Of a stretch of 64,000 bases of DNA, positions 22,162 through 34,589 are shown piece by piece (within the stretch, counting starts at the first letter, position 1; every line of letters starts with the position of its first letter). The translations under genes were made by a program, and so were the position numbers. This stretch comes from Metaphire vulgaris (taxonomy: Eukaryota; Annelida; Clitellata; Crassiclitellata; Megascolecidae): positions 124,001 to 188,000 of the forward strand of contig CM030869.1 of assembly GCA_018105865.1 (NCBI GenBank). Reading direction: 5' to 3'. Below the pieces are notes generated by a model, which had not been told where the DNA came from, did no database searches, and saw only the letters and a list, made by a program, of their open reading frames with translations.

Positions 22162-22562
22162 CTTAAAATGCAAACAGCACAACTATCCAAGAAATATGTA
22201 AGAAAAGGAAACCAACAAAAGACAAATACACAAATTCCAACAGTTAACTGTTATTTATGTATACTTAAGTCTGCAGAAAATTCAAGTCCCAACTGAATTT
22301 GTTGCTTCCATAAATAGATAACAATCTGAAGATAAGTTCTCCAATTCATTTGGATATCTTTCATGCTGCTTCATTGTAGACATTTAGTGCTTTGAAAGCA
22401 AGGCTTGTCCCTTGCTCATACTACCCATGCATATGCATTGCATGTCTTGGAATCATAAATAAGTTTTCTCTTCCTGGTTCCAAAATGGAATGCTAAGCTT
22501 ATTTATTAACTATTTAATCAGCAGAACTCAAGTAACTTAAACTTATTCACTAACTGCTTAAC

Positions 22563-22653
22563 TTTTGGCACCAGGAGTGTCAGGAATGGCAGCAGCACCA
22601 GAAAGACAAAGTGAACCAGGGAAGCCAGGACCTCCAGGTAATCCAGGTTCACC
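22563..22653 (-). pseudogene. Collagen Gly-X-Y exon
   Basis: 91 nt with acceptor CTGACAG and donor GTTAAG. It reads GEPGLPGGPGFPGSLCLS, then GAAAIPDTPGAK. Gly is replaced by Cys, Ala and Asp in the second half. An extra A in the AAAA run at the donor accounts for 91 rather than 90 nt. Confidence 0.65.
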
Positions 22654-23205
22654 CTGTCAGACAGAAACCGAAACAGATAATTTCACTAAATACTTCCATT
22701 GGACCTATTTTAACAACACAATTCAGTTTCTATAAAACATGTTTTTATAGTTCAGTAAAGAAGTCGTAAGACTTTCAACCACTCTGTTAGCATCCACATC
22801 AGCATTGAATCAAGTGCTAATAATAACATTACACATCAATCTGAATAAAAGCTGATTTAAATTTATGTTGTTTTACAATGTAACATAATAAATGACAGCA
22901 ATCAGACTCATAGAACCAATCCCCTGAACAACAAACCTAGAACACGAGGAGCGCAACAATTGAACAAATGCTGTAGCTGACATACATGTACACCTTGTTA
23001 TCAAAATATCATTTATAGGTTTATTGGTGCCCATTTATACCTTAAATTACTATATATATATTCAGTTATTTGATGTAAATAATTATTTTAACCACAAGAA
23101 TAATAATGTGACTTTAAGTGGCTTAGGAGGCTAAGTAAAGCCTGTGTGAAAACCAATGTAGTAACTCTCCACATTCAATAACGGTACCTAGCTTTCCGAG
23201 ATAGG

Positions 23206-23225
23206 CTCAGATATTATTATTATTG

Positions 23226-23292
<67 letters not shown>
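23206..23292. repeat. (ATT)n microsatellite
   Basis: About 27 ATT copies, next to a gcgctataac-type motif. Related ATT tails occur at 27740-27803 and 35857-35946. Confidence 0.95.
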
Positions 23293-23293
<1 letters not shown>

Positions 23294-23476
23294 TCGACAA
23301 TGCTCTAGCGCTATAACATAGCTAGATGCCAAAAGCAAGAGCACTTTACATGAATGGAATAGATAGCCTTTGAGAATCCGTTTACTGTTCCAACTTCCAC
23401 TGTATGTGAAATAAATCTGCAATCTCTGAATGTGATCTTTGAATGCTTCTTGAATCGAATGCAGCAAAGGACTGAC

Positions 23477-23565
23477 CGATGGGCCGATGGTCCTCGTCGC
23501 CAGGGAGGACCTCGTGGATCCGGTGATGTGGGTGACCCGGAAAGATCTCGTGGTCCAGGCTGTCC
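23477..23565 (-). pseudogene. Collagen Gly-X-Y exon, most 5' of cluster B
   Basis: 89 nt between TTTTTAG and GTCAGT. It reads GQPGPRDLSGSPTSPDPRGP, then PWRRGPSAH: a clear nine-base period, but with Asp, Thr, Asp, Trp and Ala in Gly positions. The many Gly replacements argue for a degenerate copy. No further collagen exon was found upstream until 37974. Confidence 0.55.
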
Positions 23566-23699
23566 CTAAAAATTTACGAAACGCACAATTAGGCGTCGCT
23601 GGAAAGGATCGGTCCATTGATCGCCAGATGCAACAAAAGCGTTTAAAACCCGTACAACAGCTAGAAGTGCATTTCGTTGATTCGCATTAAAAAATATCA

Positions 23700-24440
23700 A
23701 AGAAAATAAATGCCAATTGCCGAATTTGTACAATCTCACAATATTTAGATCGATGGCGTTGGGACTATTTATTTAGCATTAGGCGCAATAATATTTCTAA
23801 AACTGCTGTTAAATTGCAAGATTTTGTATCTGTAGCTTTGTCTTTTAAACGACACAACGAATACCCTCAAGATTATTGAGATTATTGAATTATTGACATT
23901 TGAATTAGAAGTATTACAAATCATAAACCACTGCTTAATGCTGTTTTCTTCATTACTGTTGTCTGTAATATTCTACATATACCAAGTTCAATAAGAAATA
24001 GTTTTAAATATTTTAACAATCCATCTATTAGTTTTAGCGTGCTTAATTATTTGTTTGTTAATATCATATGTAACCATAATGTTAAAAATAACATGAAAGC
24101 TAATAAAAGACATTATATCTGGTGCTATTTTCTGTTCAAATTGGACTTGGCATTTGATCAAACTACATCGAGTACACTAATAATATAAAATACAGTTAGT
24201 CAAGGCATTATTTTTACTTTTGAAATTCTATTTTTTAAATTTACACATACAAGTTCACATTTTAAAAATTACATTAAGGGATATAACTATAAAATTAAAG
24301 TAGTTGATCTACCGCTAATGAGATTTTCATAGGGAAATGCAACGCCAGGGACATGCATTTTATAGCGCTATTATTGATTATTAAAGATTCTTAGTGTGCT
24401 ACTTGATGGAGAAACCAATTCACAATTAATCAGCTAAACT
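23700..24440 (+). repeat. R2 dispersed AT-rich repeat, copy 1
   Basis: About 740 bp shared with 27060-27810, 43180-43680 and 48430-49160. Shared marks are tagatcgatggc, atttagcattagg, cttaatgctgttttcttcat and a tail ttatagcgctattatt. The tail form suggests the 3' end of a LINE or SINE; no coding frame remains. Confidence 0.6.
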
Positions 24441-24472
24441 TCTATTGTGCCCCTATCGTAATGCCTAGGCAT

Positions 24473-24932
24473 CAGAGCCGTAGCTAGAGTATTTATCGCC
24501 CGGGTCAAGGTATCAATTTTTCGCCCCATAACCGTCTAAAACTGGTGAAGACCTTTTTTTGCTTATCACACTTTTCACGACGTTGTAGGAGTGAAGCAGT
24601 TAAAGAAGTAGTGTAAAGAAATTCAGAATGCGGGTGATGACCTTTTTCACTTGTCATACTGGCAATACCGGCGTGAATAAAATCAACAATGGTTTATGGC
24701 ACCCTCCCCCCCTCCGCACGGGCGCCGTCTCGGGGCAGCTTGCCCAGTGTTTAATCTAGGCCGTTTCCGGGGAGAAATTGCCCTTTCCCCCCGGAAATTT
24801 CAAATCCCCCCTCAGAATTCCCCTCCGGCTTTGTCAATTTCCCCCCGCTTTTTCAGCCTCCCCCCGAGTCCAGGAGTCTAGATTAAACACTGAGCTTGCC
24901 TCCCCGCCTCCTATAGCCACGGGCCGGCTCTG
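24473..24932. mobile_element. hAT-like element (TIR CAGAGCCG), host of a nested MITE
   Basis: Starts CAGAGCCGTAGCTAG and ends GGGCCGGCTCTG, with perfect 8-bp duplication ctaggcat at 24465-24472 and 24933-24940. A second MITE sits inside at 24745-24892. Confidence 0.8.
24745..24892. mobile_element. hAT-like MITE (TIR CAGTGTTTAATCTAG), nested
   Basis: 148 bp with ends CAGTGTTTAATCTAGG and TCTAGATTAAACACTG, between perfect 8-bp copies of agcttgcc. Same family as 56840-57040. Confidence 0.85.
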
Positions 24933-25278
24933 CTAGGCATCAGCAGATGACGAACCAATGTTTTACCAAACCAAACCTGGGCATGATCAAACCCGAATTA
25001 GAGACAGGTGAAGCTGGGATGGTCGGTTTCGACGGAAGGGAGTGCCGAGGGATATCAGGTTACTTTGTATGTCTGTATTGCCAAGCTAAGCAGATATATG
25101 AAGTGATTCTGAGAGTATAAATTCCAAAGCATATGCGGCTACACACCGAAGAACACCTAGCGCCAAAGGCTGTACTACAAAGAGGAACAAAGAAATTAAG
25201 GACCTGTGGTCCGTATCTGGTGGAGAGACTAGTAGGCCTAGACAGTGGTTTATGTGATCAAGTAACCCTAACCCTAGA

Positions 25279-25513
25279 CAGTGGCGGTTCTAGCCGGAAA
25301 TAATTGGGGGCTATGCCCTATTCAATGAACGCCAACTTAATTCCCAACCTCTAAAATGTGTAAAAGGTCGTTTACCCTATCGCGGCTCCGTTAAACAATT
25401 CCTGAAAATAGCTGACAAACAAAAAGGTCGTCCACTATTATTAGGCCTACCTGTGGGGCAAAGCTGAATCTTGGAGGCTACATCCCATCAGCTCCACCTT
25501 AGAACCGCCACTG
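25279..25513. mobile_element. hAT-like MITE (TIR CAGTGGCGGTTCTAG)
   Basis: 235 bp, ends CAGTGGCGGTTCTAGC and TTAGAACCGCCACTG. The flanks do not match, so the duplication has decayed or the element was moved by recombination. Confidence 0.65.
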
Positions 25514-25582
25514 TTGAGGGATGAGCTGTGTTTTAAATTAAGATAATAATTATTGGTTCAATGTGTAACATGGTTTTGTTAC

Positions 25583-25839
25583 CAGAGCCATCTTTAGACT
25601 TTTGGGCGCCCTAGGCAGATTTTCATTTTCGGAAATTTTCGCCCATTCACATCACATACGGAAAAAGTCTGACGAGCAAAAAAATCTTGTCAAAAAAGCT
25701 TCTCACCTTCCCGAAATAACCTGACGAGCAAAAAACGTTATTCGCTCATAAAAAATTTTCATCCCCGTTTTATTTCGCCCCTGCAAAATTTTTCGCCCCT
25801 ATGCAGTGCCTAAACTGCCTAATGGTTAAGGTGGCCCTG
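25583..25839. mobile_element. hAT-like MITE (TIR CAGAGCC)
   Basis: 257 bp beginning CAGAGCCATCTTTAGAC and ending TTAAGGTGGCCCTG, with perfect 8-bp duplication tttgttac at 25575-25582 and 25840-25847. Confidence 0.8.
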
Positions 25840-25847
25840 TTTGTTAC

Positions 25848-26278
25848 TTGTAGAGCAAAAGACAGATTTTATAATCAATTACTTGTCTGGAGTCAAGGCG
25901 TTCGAGAAGAAAGAATTGAGACAGATTCTGCATACTATTATATCCTGTTCAGAGAAAACAACTAATGAATGGGTATTAGAGAAGGGAGGCGTAACAAGAG
26001 AATTTTCGGAGTCCATCAAAAAAAGAAAACTGTCGTAGCCTATATCGGCCATATCATGCATGAGGAAAACAAGCCCCGGGCACCTGTTTAGAAAAGGAAA
26101 TGAAACAAGCATTACAAGGCACAAATTATGGTAAGAGAAAACTATGCAAACCCAGGAGTGGATGGACTGATAACATTATGGAAAAGGCGACCCGAATGAC
26201 AGACAACGGAAAACAGTGGAGCAAGCTAATTCATGATGCGGTTTACCCTCGTAGCGAGGATGGCTGAAGACAAGTTGT
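25848..26278 (+). pseudogene. C-terminal fragment of a non-LTR retrotransposon ORF2
   Basis: The frame at 25848-26038 reads GVKAFEKKELRQILHTIIS, then TNEWVLEKGG and SIKKRKLSYIGHIMHEE, the conserved region after the RT domain of several LINE groups (pattern: ai.kRrl.y.GHv.R). After frame breaks, 26160-26270 reads WTDNIMEKATRMTDNGKQWS and ends SEDG-stop. It is a dead relic; the RT catalytic region is absent. Confidence 0.65.
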
Positions 26279-26762
26279 TTGGTAGGAAACCAATGCAAGA
26301 ACTGACTAACTGGAGCTACGAGTTCAAATAAGGGAGATTGTCTTGGAATTCTATACTCTCAGAAGTGTTTGCTTATTTGATCTTGTGATGTTAACCCCCC
26401 CCCAGGGAATTGCATTAATCTATGCGACTAGATACCAAAGCATCGGCTATATCTGAATTAGAACAGGCTTGGGGAGCAGCTGTTTGATGGGACAAATGCC
26501 TCGAATATGATAAAGAAAAGCCTTTGCAAATTGAATTTATGAGAGAACTGAAGCAGAAATATCACATCATGATCGCGAGCGGAAGTAGGCCTACTTCCCG
26601 ATAGGATCTCTCAGGAGCCCTACTACATATTTCAGCAATTCAAATTTTATCAGTTGAGTTGATGTGCCTAAATATAGTCCGCATAACAAGAATTAAAAAG
26701 CTTATTTGAAAGGACCCCACGGGGTAGTATAAAGAGTAAATAACTGGATTTAAAGAGATTCT
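26279..26762. other. No recognised gene
   Basis: AT-rich DNA with a C run at 26396-26403. Nothing further recognised. Confidence 0.4.
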
Positions 26763-26855
26763 AATTTTATATTGACTAATTTTAGCTAATTTAACCACAA
26801 AACGCTGATTTCAACGTTTTGTGGTTAAATTAGTTAAAATTAGTCAATATAAATT
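26763..26855. repeat. Near-perfect 41-bp hairpin
   Basis: Arms at 26763-26804 and 26815-26855 with a 10-base loop; one mismatch and one indel. The arm core is TTAACCACAAAACG. AT-rich; a foldback MITE or a hairpin RNA source. Confidence 0.8.
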
Positions 26856-26882
26856 AGCCTTTAAGCGATATTAGATTCCTTT

Positions 26883-26990
26883 GATTAAATAAATAAATAA
26901 ATAAATATGCACTTAAATAGCACCATTTCTAATACCTAAGGGTATCAATCGATGGTACAGTGGTACTTCAAATCCATCCGCAAAAGACAC
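26883..26990 (-). repeat. Unoccupied counterpart of the MITE site at 35372-35860
   Basis: Inverted match to the two flanks of the MITE at 35409-35818 (caaatccatccgcaaaag, atcgatggtac and tagcaccatttctaata) with no insert between. A (TAAA)n run is at 26884-26906. Confidence 0.6.
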
Positions 26991-27059
26991 ACGAGTCTCT
27001 AAGAAGCGTGTCACTGCGTGTGTTCAATATTGTACAGTTTAGCCATTTGCAGTGTGCCC

Positions 27060-27740
27060 CTCTTGCCCAAATGGCGAATTTGTATATAGATTGAAAGTTC
27101 CTCACAATTTTTAGATCTATGGCATTGAACCTTCTTTATTTAGCATTAGGTAAAATAATGTCTTAGAAAACTTTGAAAAGAAATTCAATTTTGCATCTTT
27201 AGCTTTGTTTTCAAATGCAAAAAGAATAATAAAGTCAAAAATATTATTTTATTAATTTTTGCCAGTGTTATATACTATACAACATAGTGCTTAATGCTGT
27301 TTTCTTCATTTCCATAGATGCGCAATATTCTATCTGCATTGAGTCCGGTATTAAATAAAATTATAGTTTTTTTTGAAATCCACCTAATTTTTAAGTCGCT
27401 GTTATTTTTTCGTATTGTTCCAAATAATAGCAACTAAAAAATAAAATTGAAGTTTGCTAAAATAAAAGAAATACATTCTACCTATTGCTATTTTTGCTTT
27501 AACTCGACTCGACATTTGACCAAATAACATTGAGTACACTAATATTATAAAACAACAAGAATTACGCATTAGTTTCCTCAATTACAAGTTCTAATTGGTA
27601 ATAATAATTAACGGATACAAAATTTTAAAATATATTTGGGCTAAAAGGAATTAACTATAAATTATTAAAATGAAATGTTAAGAGTACAAAATACGGCCCC
27701 ACAATGTCATGTTGTATATGGGGCTCACATTTTATAGCGC

Positions 27741-27804
<64 letters not shown>

Positions 27805-27810
27805 GATTCT
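27060..27810 (+). repeat. R2 dispersed repeat, copy 2, with (ATT)n tail
   Basis: Matches 23700-24440: cgaatttgtatatagattg, atctatggcattgaacc, tgcttaatgctgttttcttc, then ttttatagcgctattattatt running into about 20 ATT copies to 27803. The same tail sequence ends many invertebrate LINE/SINE families. Confidence 0.65.
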
Positions 27811-28815
27811 TAGTGCGTAACTTAAAGTAAACAGGCAATTCGTATGCGGAAGAGTGTGAGTAACTAGGCTGCGAGCAAATATAACTACAGGTAGAGAGGA
27901 TGTCTGTTGGTCTCTTAATTTGGCCATTGCCAAGATGACCAGAATTATTCCTTGATGATCTCGGCACTGTGCGCTGTTGACAGCATTGGCGGAGTTCCTC
28001 TGTTTGTCCAGTTGGTTTGAACGCTTTCCAATACCGACCGAAGAAGACTTGTCCATTTCTGTTGCCTTTTCACATTAGCCTGTCTCGCTGTTTTCTTCCA
28101 CTCTAAGTAAAATGTCTGCATCTCATATAAGCTTTTGTTCCAATAGAACCTTGTTAGGCATACATTTGTGCTTTAGTATCCACTCACAGACAGAACGAAC
28201 AGTTCTCGCGTTTATGAAAGCAGTGTTGACAGGATTCTGAGGATACCAAAAAACTTAGCGGTCAGTGTAAAAGACCAAAAACATTATTATTAAATTAACG
28301 AAGACATGATTTAACATGCCGATAGCCATAAAGTTGGGAGACTGCATCACCCGCCATTAGTCGAGACTATTTGCGATGATTAGGTCTACACTTACAATAA
28401 TAATCTGTAGTTTTGTGACTTTTGTGTATTGACTCATGACTAGAAGTGGAATATTTGTTATATCGAGTGTCGTGTTCTTTTCTGAAGAATGTAAGTGCAA
28501 CGCCACTTGTACGAAGCCATTATGAAGGTAGATTTTAAAGTGTGCGAAATGATTGACGCTTCAAGTGCCAGAGAAACGACAAATAGCAGAAGGGAAAAGT
28601 GACAAATCGTCGCCGAAAGTGTTGGCCTCTGGCTACGCCACTGCCGAGCATTTTAAAGTGGTGAGACTGATCAAATTAATTTGCTAGGCAAAATGAGCAA
28701 AGAGTATTGCACTAACAAGCATACACTTCTGCATAGACGAAGCTGCAATGCCAATATTTACACAAATATTTAAAAGTGAGAATTTATAATTCAGTAATAA
28801 CTTGAATGCCTTCAT
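27811..28815. other. No recognised gene
   Basis: Moderately AT-rich; the minus-strand frame at 27655-28056 runs through the ATT repeat (poly-Asn) and is not considered a gene. Confidence 0.4.
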
Positions 28816-29465
28816 TTTATAATAGAGGCCTGCTTTAATATTGCTTCATTCGCCAGATGGCCAAACTCCGCTTGCATTATAAACTAATGGCCCGCATTGC
28901 AAAAAGGTAACACTAGAAGTTTTTATATGTAATGTAATGTAACAAAATATTTGTATAGCGCCTCTTCTGAAAAAATCACTCAGAAGCGCTCCCACAGCAA
29001 ATTACTGTATATTGACAAAGAGATAAGTTTTAAGTCGTTTCAAAAAGAGGGCCATAGAATTAGGAGTTGCTAAGCCACGCATACTGGCGTCAAGATATAT
29101 GTTAGATTTTTTGCATAAATATTAAATTATTTTTTATTCGAACATAATAATTGGATGTCTTTCAATTTAATATATATTTATATCTCTGGCTAGTGATATT
29201 ATCAATATCAGTCTAAAACAATATATTGAATTCATATATTTTTATATTAAAAGCCGTCTTTGGTTCAGTTTCATTCGATAGATGGCCACAAATCACTTGC
29301 ATTATTAGCTAAAGTCCTTACGCTGCAAGAGGTACTTAGTAGCAACATAGTTATTCTATATTTTGGATGTTAGCATAGGCCCCTAAGCAATAAATTCTTT
29401 TGTATTCCAACATACTATTTAGATGCTATTCAGTTTAATATATATATTTACATATTTACATCAAA
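28816..29465 (+). repeat. Two copies of a 250-bp repeat, first one interrupted
   Basis: Copies share ttcattcg..agatggccaa, the cacttgcatta-type block, gcattgc.aaaaggta, aataattggatg and tttcaatttaatatatattta with the array at 34590-35370. Copy 1 is split by about 180 bp (28930-29110) of unrelated sequence containing tttgtatagcgcctcttctg. Confidence 0.6.
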
Positions 29466-29469
29466 ATGC

Positions 29470-30490
29470 GACTAAGGAAACTCCATGGAACAAAAAGCAG
29501 AATAAAGTTTGTTGTCGCAAAACTGGAGGAAGAGGAAACACGAATCAATTATGAACAATAAATAAAAGCAGAAATGGTCGAAACAACTCGACCATCCTCC
29601 ATAGAAGAACATAGGAGCTAATTTAAGGAGGCAATTACAGAAGCAGCTCTGAAAACAGTGGGAAGGGAACAAGCAACTTCACAAAAGGAATTGGTCAGTC
29701 AAGAAGTGAAACTACTCTGTGAACAAAGAAGAAAGTTAAGAATGGAATCATCCAACAAACGACAAGTCAACTAAACATTAAACAACAAGAGAAAATAAAT
29801 GAAAACCAAATAGGAATAAAGAAAAGAGAGAAAGCTAGAAAATATATTTTCACAGAAATACAAAATAATCTCAGCGCAAACAGGGCACTCGATGCATACA
29901 AAGGCATAAAGAAAGTGATGACTGTGAAATGAAGATGACTACAATCAAATATAAAAAAGGAAAGAAATAACCAACCAAAATGAAGTTAAGCTAAGATGGA
30001 AAGAACACTTTGAAGAGCTATATAACAACCAGAACAAGACAGAACCAGATGTACTAATCGAGATATCATTCATATCAAGCAATCTACAGACAGTGGCGTA
30101 GCGAGGCAAAGTGCCGCCCGGGGCGAGAAAAAAGTGCCGCCCTCAAATCTCTGAAAAAAGTCTGACAAGCAAAAAAACGTTACCGTTTCTCGGTAAAATT
30201 CTCTGACAAGAAAAAAAACGTTATTGCCTCATCAAAAAATTCTCTAACGAGCAAAAAATATAAGAAATCTCGAAAGTGCCGCCCCTAGAGCAAGTGCCGC
30301 CTGGAGCGCTTCGCCCCTTGCCTCCTCGCTACGCCACTGTCTACAGAAGACTTCCTTAAAACAGAAATAGAACAAGCAATAAAACAACTAAATAGAAATA
30401 AAGTACCAGGAATTGACAATATCCCAGCAGAACTAATCAAAGCCGGGGAGACACAATAGTGAATACATTTCAGGTGCTACTAAATAAGAT
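29470..30490 (+). pseudogene. RTE-type LINE fragment, split by a MITE
   Basis: Broken plus-strand frames read RINYEQ...EAALKTVGREQ in the linker region, then RWKEHFEELYNNQNKTEP and, after the insert, EIEQAIKQLNRNKVPGIDNI with PAELIKAGG. These are the start-of-RT blocks typical of RTE-like non-LTR elements. Stops and shifts are frequent. No catalytic YADD block is present. Confidence 0.7.
30091..30339. mobile_element. hAT-like MITE (TIR CAGTGGCGTAGCGAGG) inside the RTE fragment
   Basis: 249 bp, ends CAGTGGCGTAGCGAGG and CCTCGCTACGCCACTG, a 16-bp perfect inverted pair, between perfect 8-bp copies of tctacaga (30083-30090 and 30340-30347). Confidence 0.95.
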
Positions 30491-31139
30491 ATACTATTCA
30501 GAGACTGTGCCATAAGACTTAGGGCTTATTAGCCTTCCTTAAAATACTCGTAGCTATGGGAGAAGTGAATGGTAATGGCTATAGTTTGGTCCTTGAAAGA
30601 AGATTAAGTTTCTACCAGCATGCAACAGCCTACCTACTCCGTTTCTACTTTTCATCTACATGTAGTAAATTCTTCTTAAAATTGCCTAATACATTAAACA
30701 ATCTACGACTGGAAAGCAATTGAAGGCGATTTCAGTTGTTTTGATTGAAGATGAGCTTGAAATTGGGTTTACAGGACTTCGATGTTACTATTAACTTAGC
30801 AAAGTCCTTACTACTGAGAGCGTCTGCATCAGTTCGTTCACTGCCTCTCATATTCTTACAGTTCTTCGCACCGCTGCTTTCTCGGTGACTGCTTCCTGGC
30901 AAAAGACCTTTTTGCCTCATCTCTCTTCCTACTCCTTTTGGTGTAATTGTGTTAACCATCGCACTGATTGTGTTCTGCCAGCGTTTCCAATATCTTTGAT
31001 GTTTTCGAACTTTCGGTTGATGTAGGCCTACGGTCCTTCGCCGTTCCACGACACCTTGAGAATGGATCTGACGCACAGTGTTGCACACAGGACGGATAAT
31101 CTCACCCCAAAGTCTTACATCTCAGTGTGTAGAGAGATC
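30491..31139. other. No recognised gene
   Basis: The minus-strand 118-codon frame at 30732-31088 shows no domain I know and no splice context. Confidence 0.3.
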
Positions 31140-33246
31140 ATATTTTCTCACAATGTCCCCTAAACCACGCTTCCCTGAACTGCCATAAATCTCTGCATTC
31201 TGCTCCATGGTTCGACGAAGATTGTCGTGCTGCTAAAGCCAAGAGACGTCAACTTGAAAGACATTACAGGCGCCTTCTGACGCCTGATACACTGGAGGCT
31301 TGGCGAATACACTCAAAGATAGTCCGGCAACTTTTCCAAGACAAATTCAAGCAGTACTGGACGCGGGAAATTCAAAGCTGCGGAGGAAATAGTCGAGCGA
31401 TCTGGGCTAAAGTTGATCGGCTTGCCAAACCGCCTCCGACCTCTGTATCACACTTCAAGGTCAATGACTTTGCCACTTTTTTTACGGAGAAGATTGCTCG
31501 AATTCGTGAGCAGACATCTAATGCACCTGAGGTGGAGATCGTTAAAAGACAAACCCCGCCTTTCTCTTTCTATCCGGTAACACCAACTGAGATCAAAGCT
31601 CTGTTATCAAAGTTGCCAAACAAGCAATGCTCGCTTGATCCGATCCCTACCTGGCTGTTACGTGAGGTTGCTGATGTCATAGCTCCTCTGCTTAGTCTGA
31701 TGTGCAACACTTCTTTGGACACTGGGACCTGTGCAGATGCCTGCAAATCGGCTATCGTCCTTCCCCGCCTGAAGAAGCCAACGTTGGATCCAGGAGATCT
31801 GAAATCTTTTCGACCAATTTCCAACTTGAGCTTTGTGTCGAAGCTTGTGGAGCGAACAGTCGTTGCTCGATTTGCTGAGTTTTCTGAGCGCAATCACCTT
31901 TTACCAGTTCATCAATCTGCGTATCGGCGATTTCATTCAACAGAAACAGCGGTAATTAAAGTCCACAACGACCTCGTGCGTGCCATAGATGATGGCAAGG
32001 TCACTGCACTTGTACTGCTTGACCTCAGTTCGGCTTTCGACACGGTGGATCATGACATACTGCTCCGTGTCCTGGAGGAACGTTTCGGAGTCAGCGAAGT
32101 TCCCCTTGGCTGGTTTCGTTCTTACCTCACTGGACGCGAGCAGATATTTCGCCACCTCAATGATTCCTCGCCAGCTTTGTCTCTCGAGTGCTCTGTGCCC
32201 CAGGGCTCGTCTTTGGGACCGATTGCCTTCATCACATACACAGAAGACTTTGCCCTCATTTTTCAACGTCATGATCTTCGCCATCATATTTTTGCTGATG
32301 ATAAACAGATCTACGACAATGTGGACATTAAAGACGTTGGTCTTGCTCTTGGACGTCTCCAAAATTGCATCACAGAGGTCAAGGATGGTGTTCCTCACGA
32401 CGATTGCAACTTAATGCTTCCTAGACTGAGCTTGCATGGTTTGGCTCACATGCTAACATGCTTAAGCTGTCAACACCGATTGTAGTCTGGCACTTCAGGG
32501 CACCATCGTCCGCCCTTCTTCCGTCGTCAGAGATCTCGGAGTACTGTTTGACAATGAATTGACCATGAAGCAACATGTTGGACAGTTAGCCAAGAGCTGC
32601 TTCTATCACATACGACGTATCCGCCAGATTTGTCGAATCGCTGGCAAAAGAAGTCGCCTCGCAACTGGTTTCTGCGTTTGTTCTGTCCAGACTAGACTAT
32701 TGTAATTCTGTTCTTGCCGGCCTTCCAAAGTCTACACTGGCCAACCTGCAGCGCGTACAAAATGCTGCTGCACGTCTGGTGCTGGACCTAAAACCTCGAG
32801 ACCACGTCACTCCAGCGCTTCGCGAACTCCATTGGCTTCCAGTCCAGTCACGGATACAACACAAACTATGCACGCTGATGTTCTGTGCACAGAATGGTCT
32901 TTGTCCGACCTATCTGGCCGATCTGCTCCAGCCAACATCAACCGCCATTGGTAGACCAGGCCTACGATCAGCATCTACTAGCCAATACCAGAAACCTCGT
33001 CTTCGGACAGTCATGGGGCAACGAGCCTTCTCGTACGCCGGACCCCATGCCTGGAACGCCCTTCCACCAGCGCTACGGAGCATAAAGTCGCCCGTCGCTT
33101 TCCGTAAAAATTTGAAGACACACCTGTTTAATTGTGCATATAATAATTAACATAATTGACATTAATTGTAATGCGCTTGCTAACATTTATTGATTAGGCG
33201 CAATATAAATAGCTAATTACATTTACATTTACATTTACATTTACAT
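31140..33246 (+). pseudogene. L2/CR1-type LINE, 5'-truncated, RT to C-terminus
   Basis: Begins within the linker after the endonuclease (PWFDEDCRAAKAKRRQLERH), then RT: KSFRPISNLSFVSKLVERTV, VLLDLSSAFDTVDHDILL (block A), VPQGSSLGPIAF (block B) and HIFADDKQIYDNVD (block C, FADD). After frame breaks near 32400-32780 it continues CNSVLAGLPKS-like, LRELHWLPVQSRIQHKL, AFSYAGPHAWNALPPALRSI and KTHLFNCAY, the C-terminal signature of L2/CR1-like elements. It ends aatgcgcttgctaac...gcgcaatataaatagc and a (TTACAT)n tail. The endonuclease is missing and there are at least two frame breaks, so it is dead. The longest intact frame is 31532-32485. Confidence 0.9.
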
Positions 33247-33339
33247 CTCCCCAAGGCACAGAAGAGTGTATGCAACGCCGCTAACGCACCTACGGTGGAA
33301 GACCTCGAGTTTATGTGATATTAAACTTAGCCTTTCATG

Positions 33340-33691
33340 CAGTGTTTATTTTAGGCCTTCTCTGGGGGGATCACCCTAAGTTTTAAAATTTCCCCCAAAT
33401 TTTTATTTGTTGGCTGGGGGATAGAAATGTCCTCCAAAGTGCGACGACGGGGGCTTTTTGGAGAGGGGAAAAACGTAAGGATGACAATTTTTGCTTGCCA
33501 GGGCATTTGAGAATGGTAAAAATATTAGGAAGAATGGAAATATGACCTTTTTTGCTTGTTGCCACATTTCAGAAGGAAGGTAACCTTTTTTCTTGTTAAG
33601 GTTTTTTCAAGGTTTTTGGAGACTCAGACTCTGCCCCCAAAAAAAACATTTCAAAATCCCCCCCATGTCAAGGTGGCCAGAATAAACACTG
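33340..33691. mobile_element. hAT-like MITE (TIR CAGTGTTTATTTTAGGCC)
   Basis: 352 bp ending GGCCAGAATAAACACTG. Flanks ctttcatg and ctttcata agree in 7 of 8 positions. Confidence 0.8.
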
Positions 33692-34120
33692 CTTTCATAT
33701 CTCAAAGGCATCGAAAGCTGTTTGTACTGTAGTAGGCCTACTGCAGATATGGAGAGCTGAAGTTTGATTTTTTTACCGATCGAACTCATTGCCCCAATCA
33801 TTTAAAAGGTTACATTATGTCAAAGTTGAAATATATCCGCAGTCTTGACAATTCTAGTGACTACCGTCTGTCTTTAGAACACTCCTCAAAGCCCACTTTG
33901 ACCCGGGTTATCCACCGTAGACTGCCGACAGACTGTACGGCCGAATATTCTGGTTTTGGGCTTTACAATTTAATATTTATATCTCTGACAGGGGCGCAAA
34001 CCTGGCCCGAAAGTTGGTCATGCATGTCCTATTATTACTCCGTGACCGAAGTCTCAGCAAAAAGCGTAGTAGGCCTAATAATGGTAATATACGTTATAAC
34101 ATGGTTTAATTATTTACGAA

Positions 34121-34336
34121 CATGGGCGCCCGCACATTGAGGCAAGAGGGGCACTTGCCCCCTCCTGGAAAATAAAAATGCCAATATTTTCCCATTGACA
34201 TTTGAAAATCTTGCTAAAATATTAACCGTGACCATTGTGTTAAGAAGTGTTCTGCCCTCTCTTTGAAAAATTTATGTGGCATAGCCATGACCATTATGTT
34301 TTGCCCCCTCCTGGAAAATTTCTGTTGGCGCCCATG
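34121..34336. mobile_element. hAT-like MITE (TIR CATGGGCGCC)
   Basis: 216 bp, ends CATGGGCGCCCGCAC and GTTGGCGCCCATG. Flanks tttacgaa and attacgaa agree in 7 of 8. The interior has two copies of tgccccctcctggaaaat. Confidence 0.8.
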
Positions 34337-34589
34337 ATTACGAAGCCAAATCTGACTATAACGGAAACGCCATTCTGGGATTCTGACAAAATTGTATAAC
34401 GCTATAGCCAAATACATCCATAAGCACCCTTGTTTTGTGCCATTCGCTCACCTACGGCGCTATAGCAAATTGTCTGACAATAATAATAATAATAATAATC
34501 CATGTCCACAGTCATTGGGACATGACTTTCTCAAAAGTTACCCATGTCAGGACATGAGGCACATAGTGGAGTTTGCGCCCGTGATCTCC

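Noticed and set aside
23207..23617. Minus-strand 136-codon frame ending in poly-Asn
   Set aside because: The tail is the ATT microsatellite; only 23477-23565 has collagen periodicity, in another frame.
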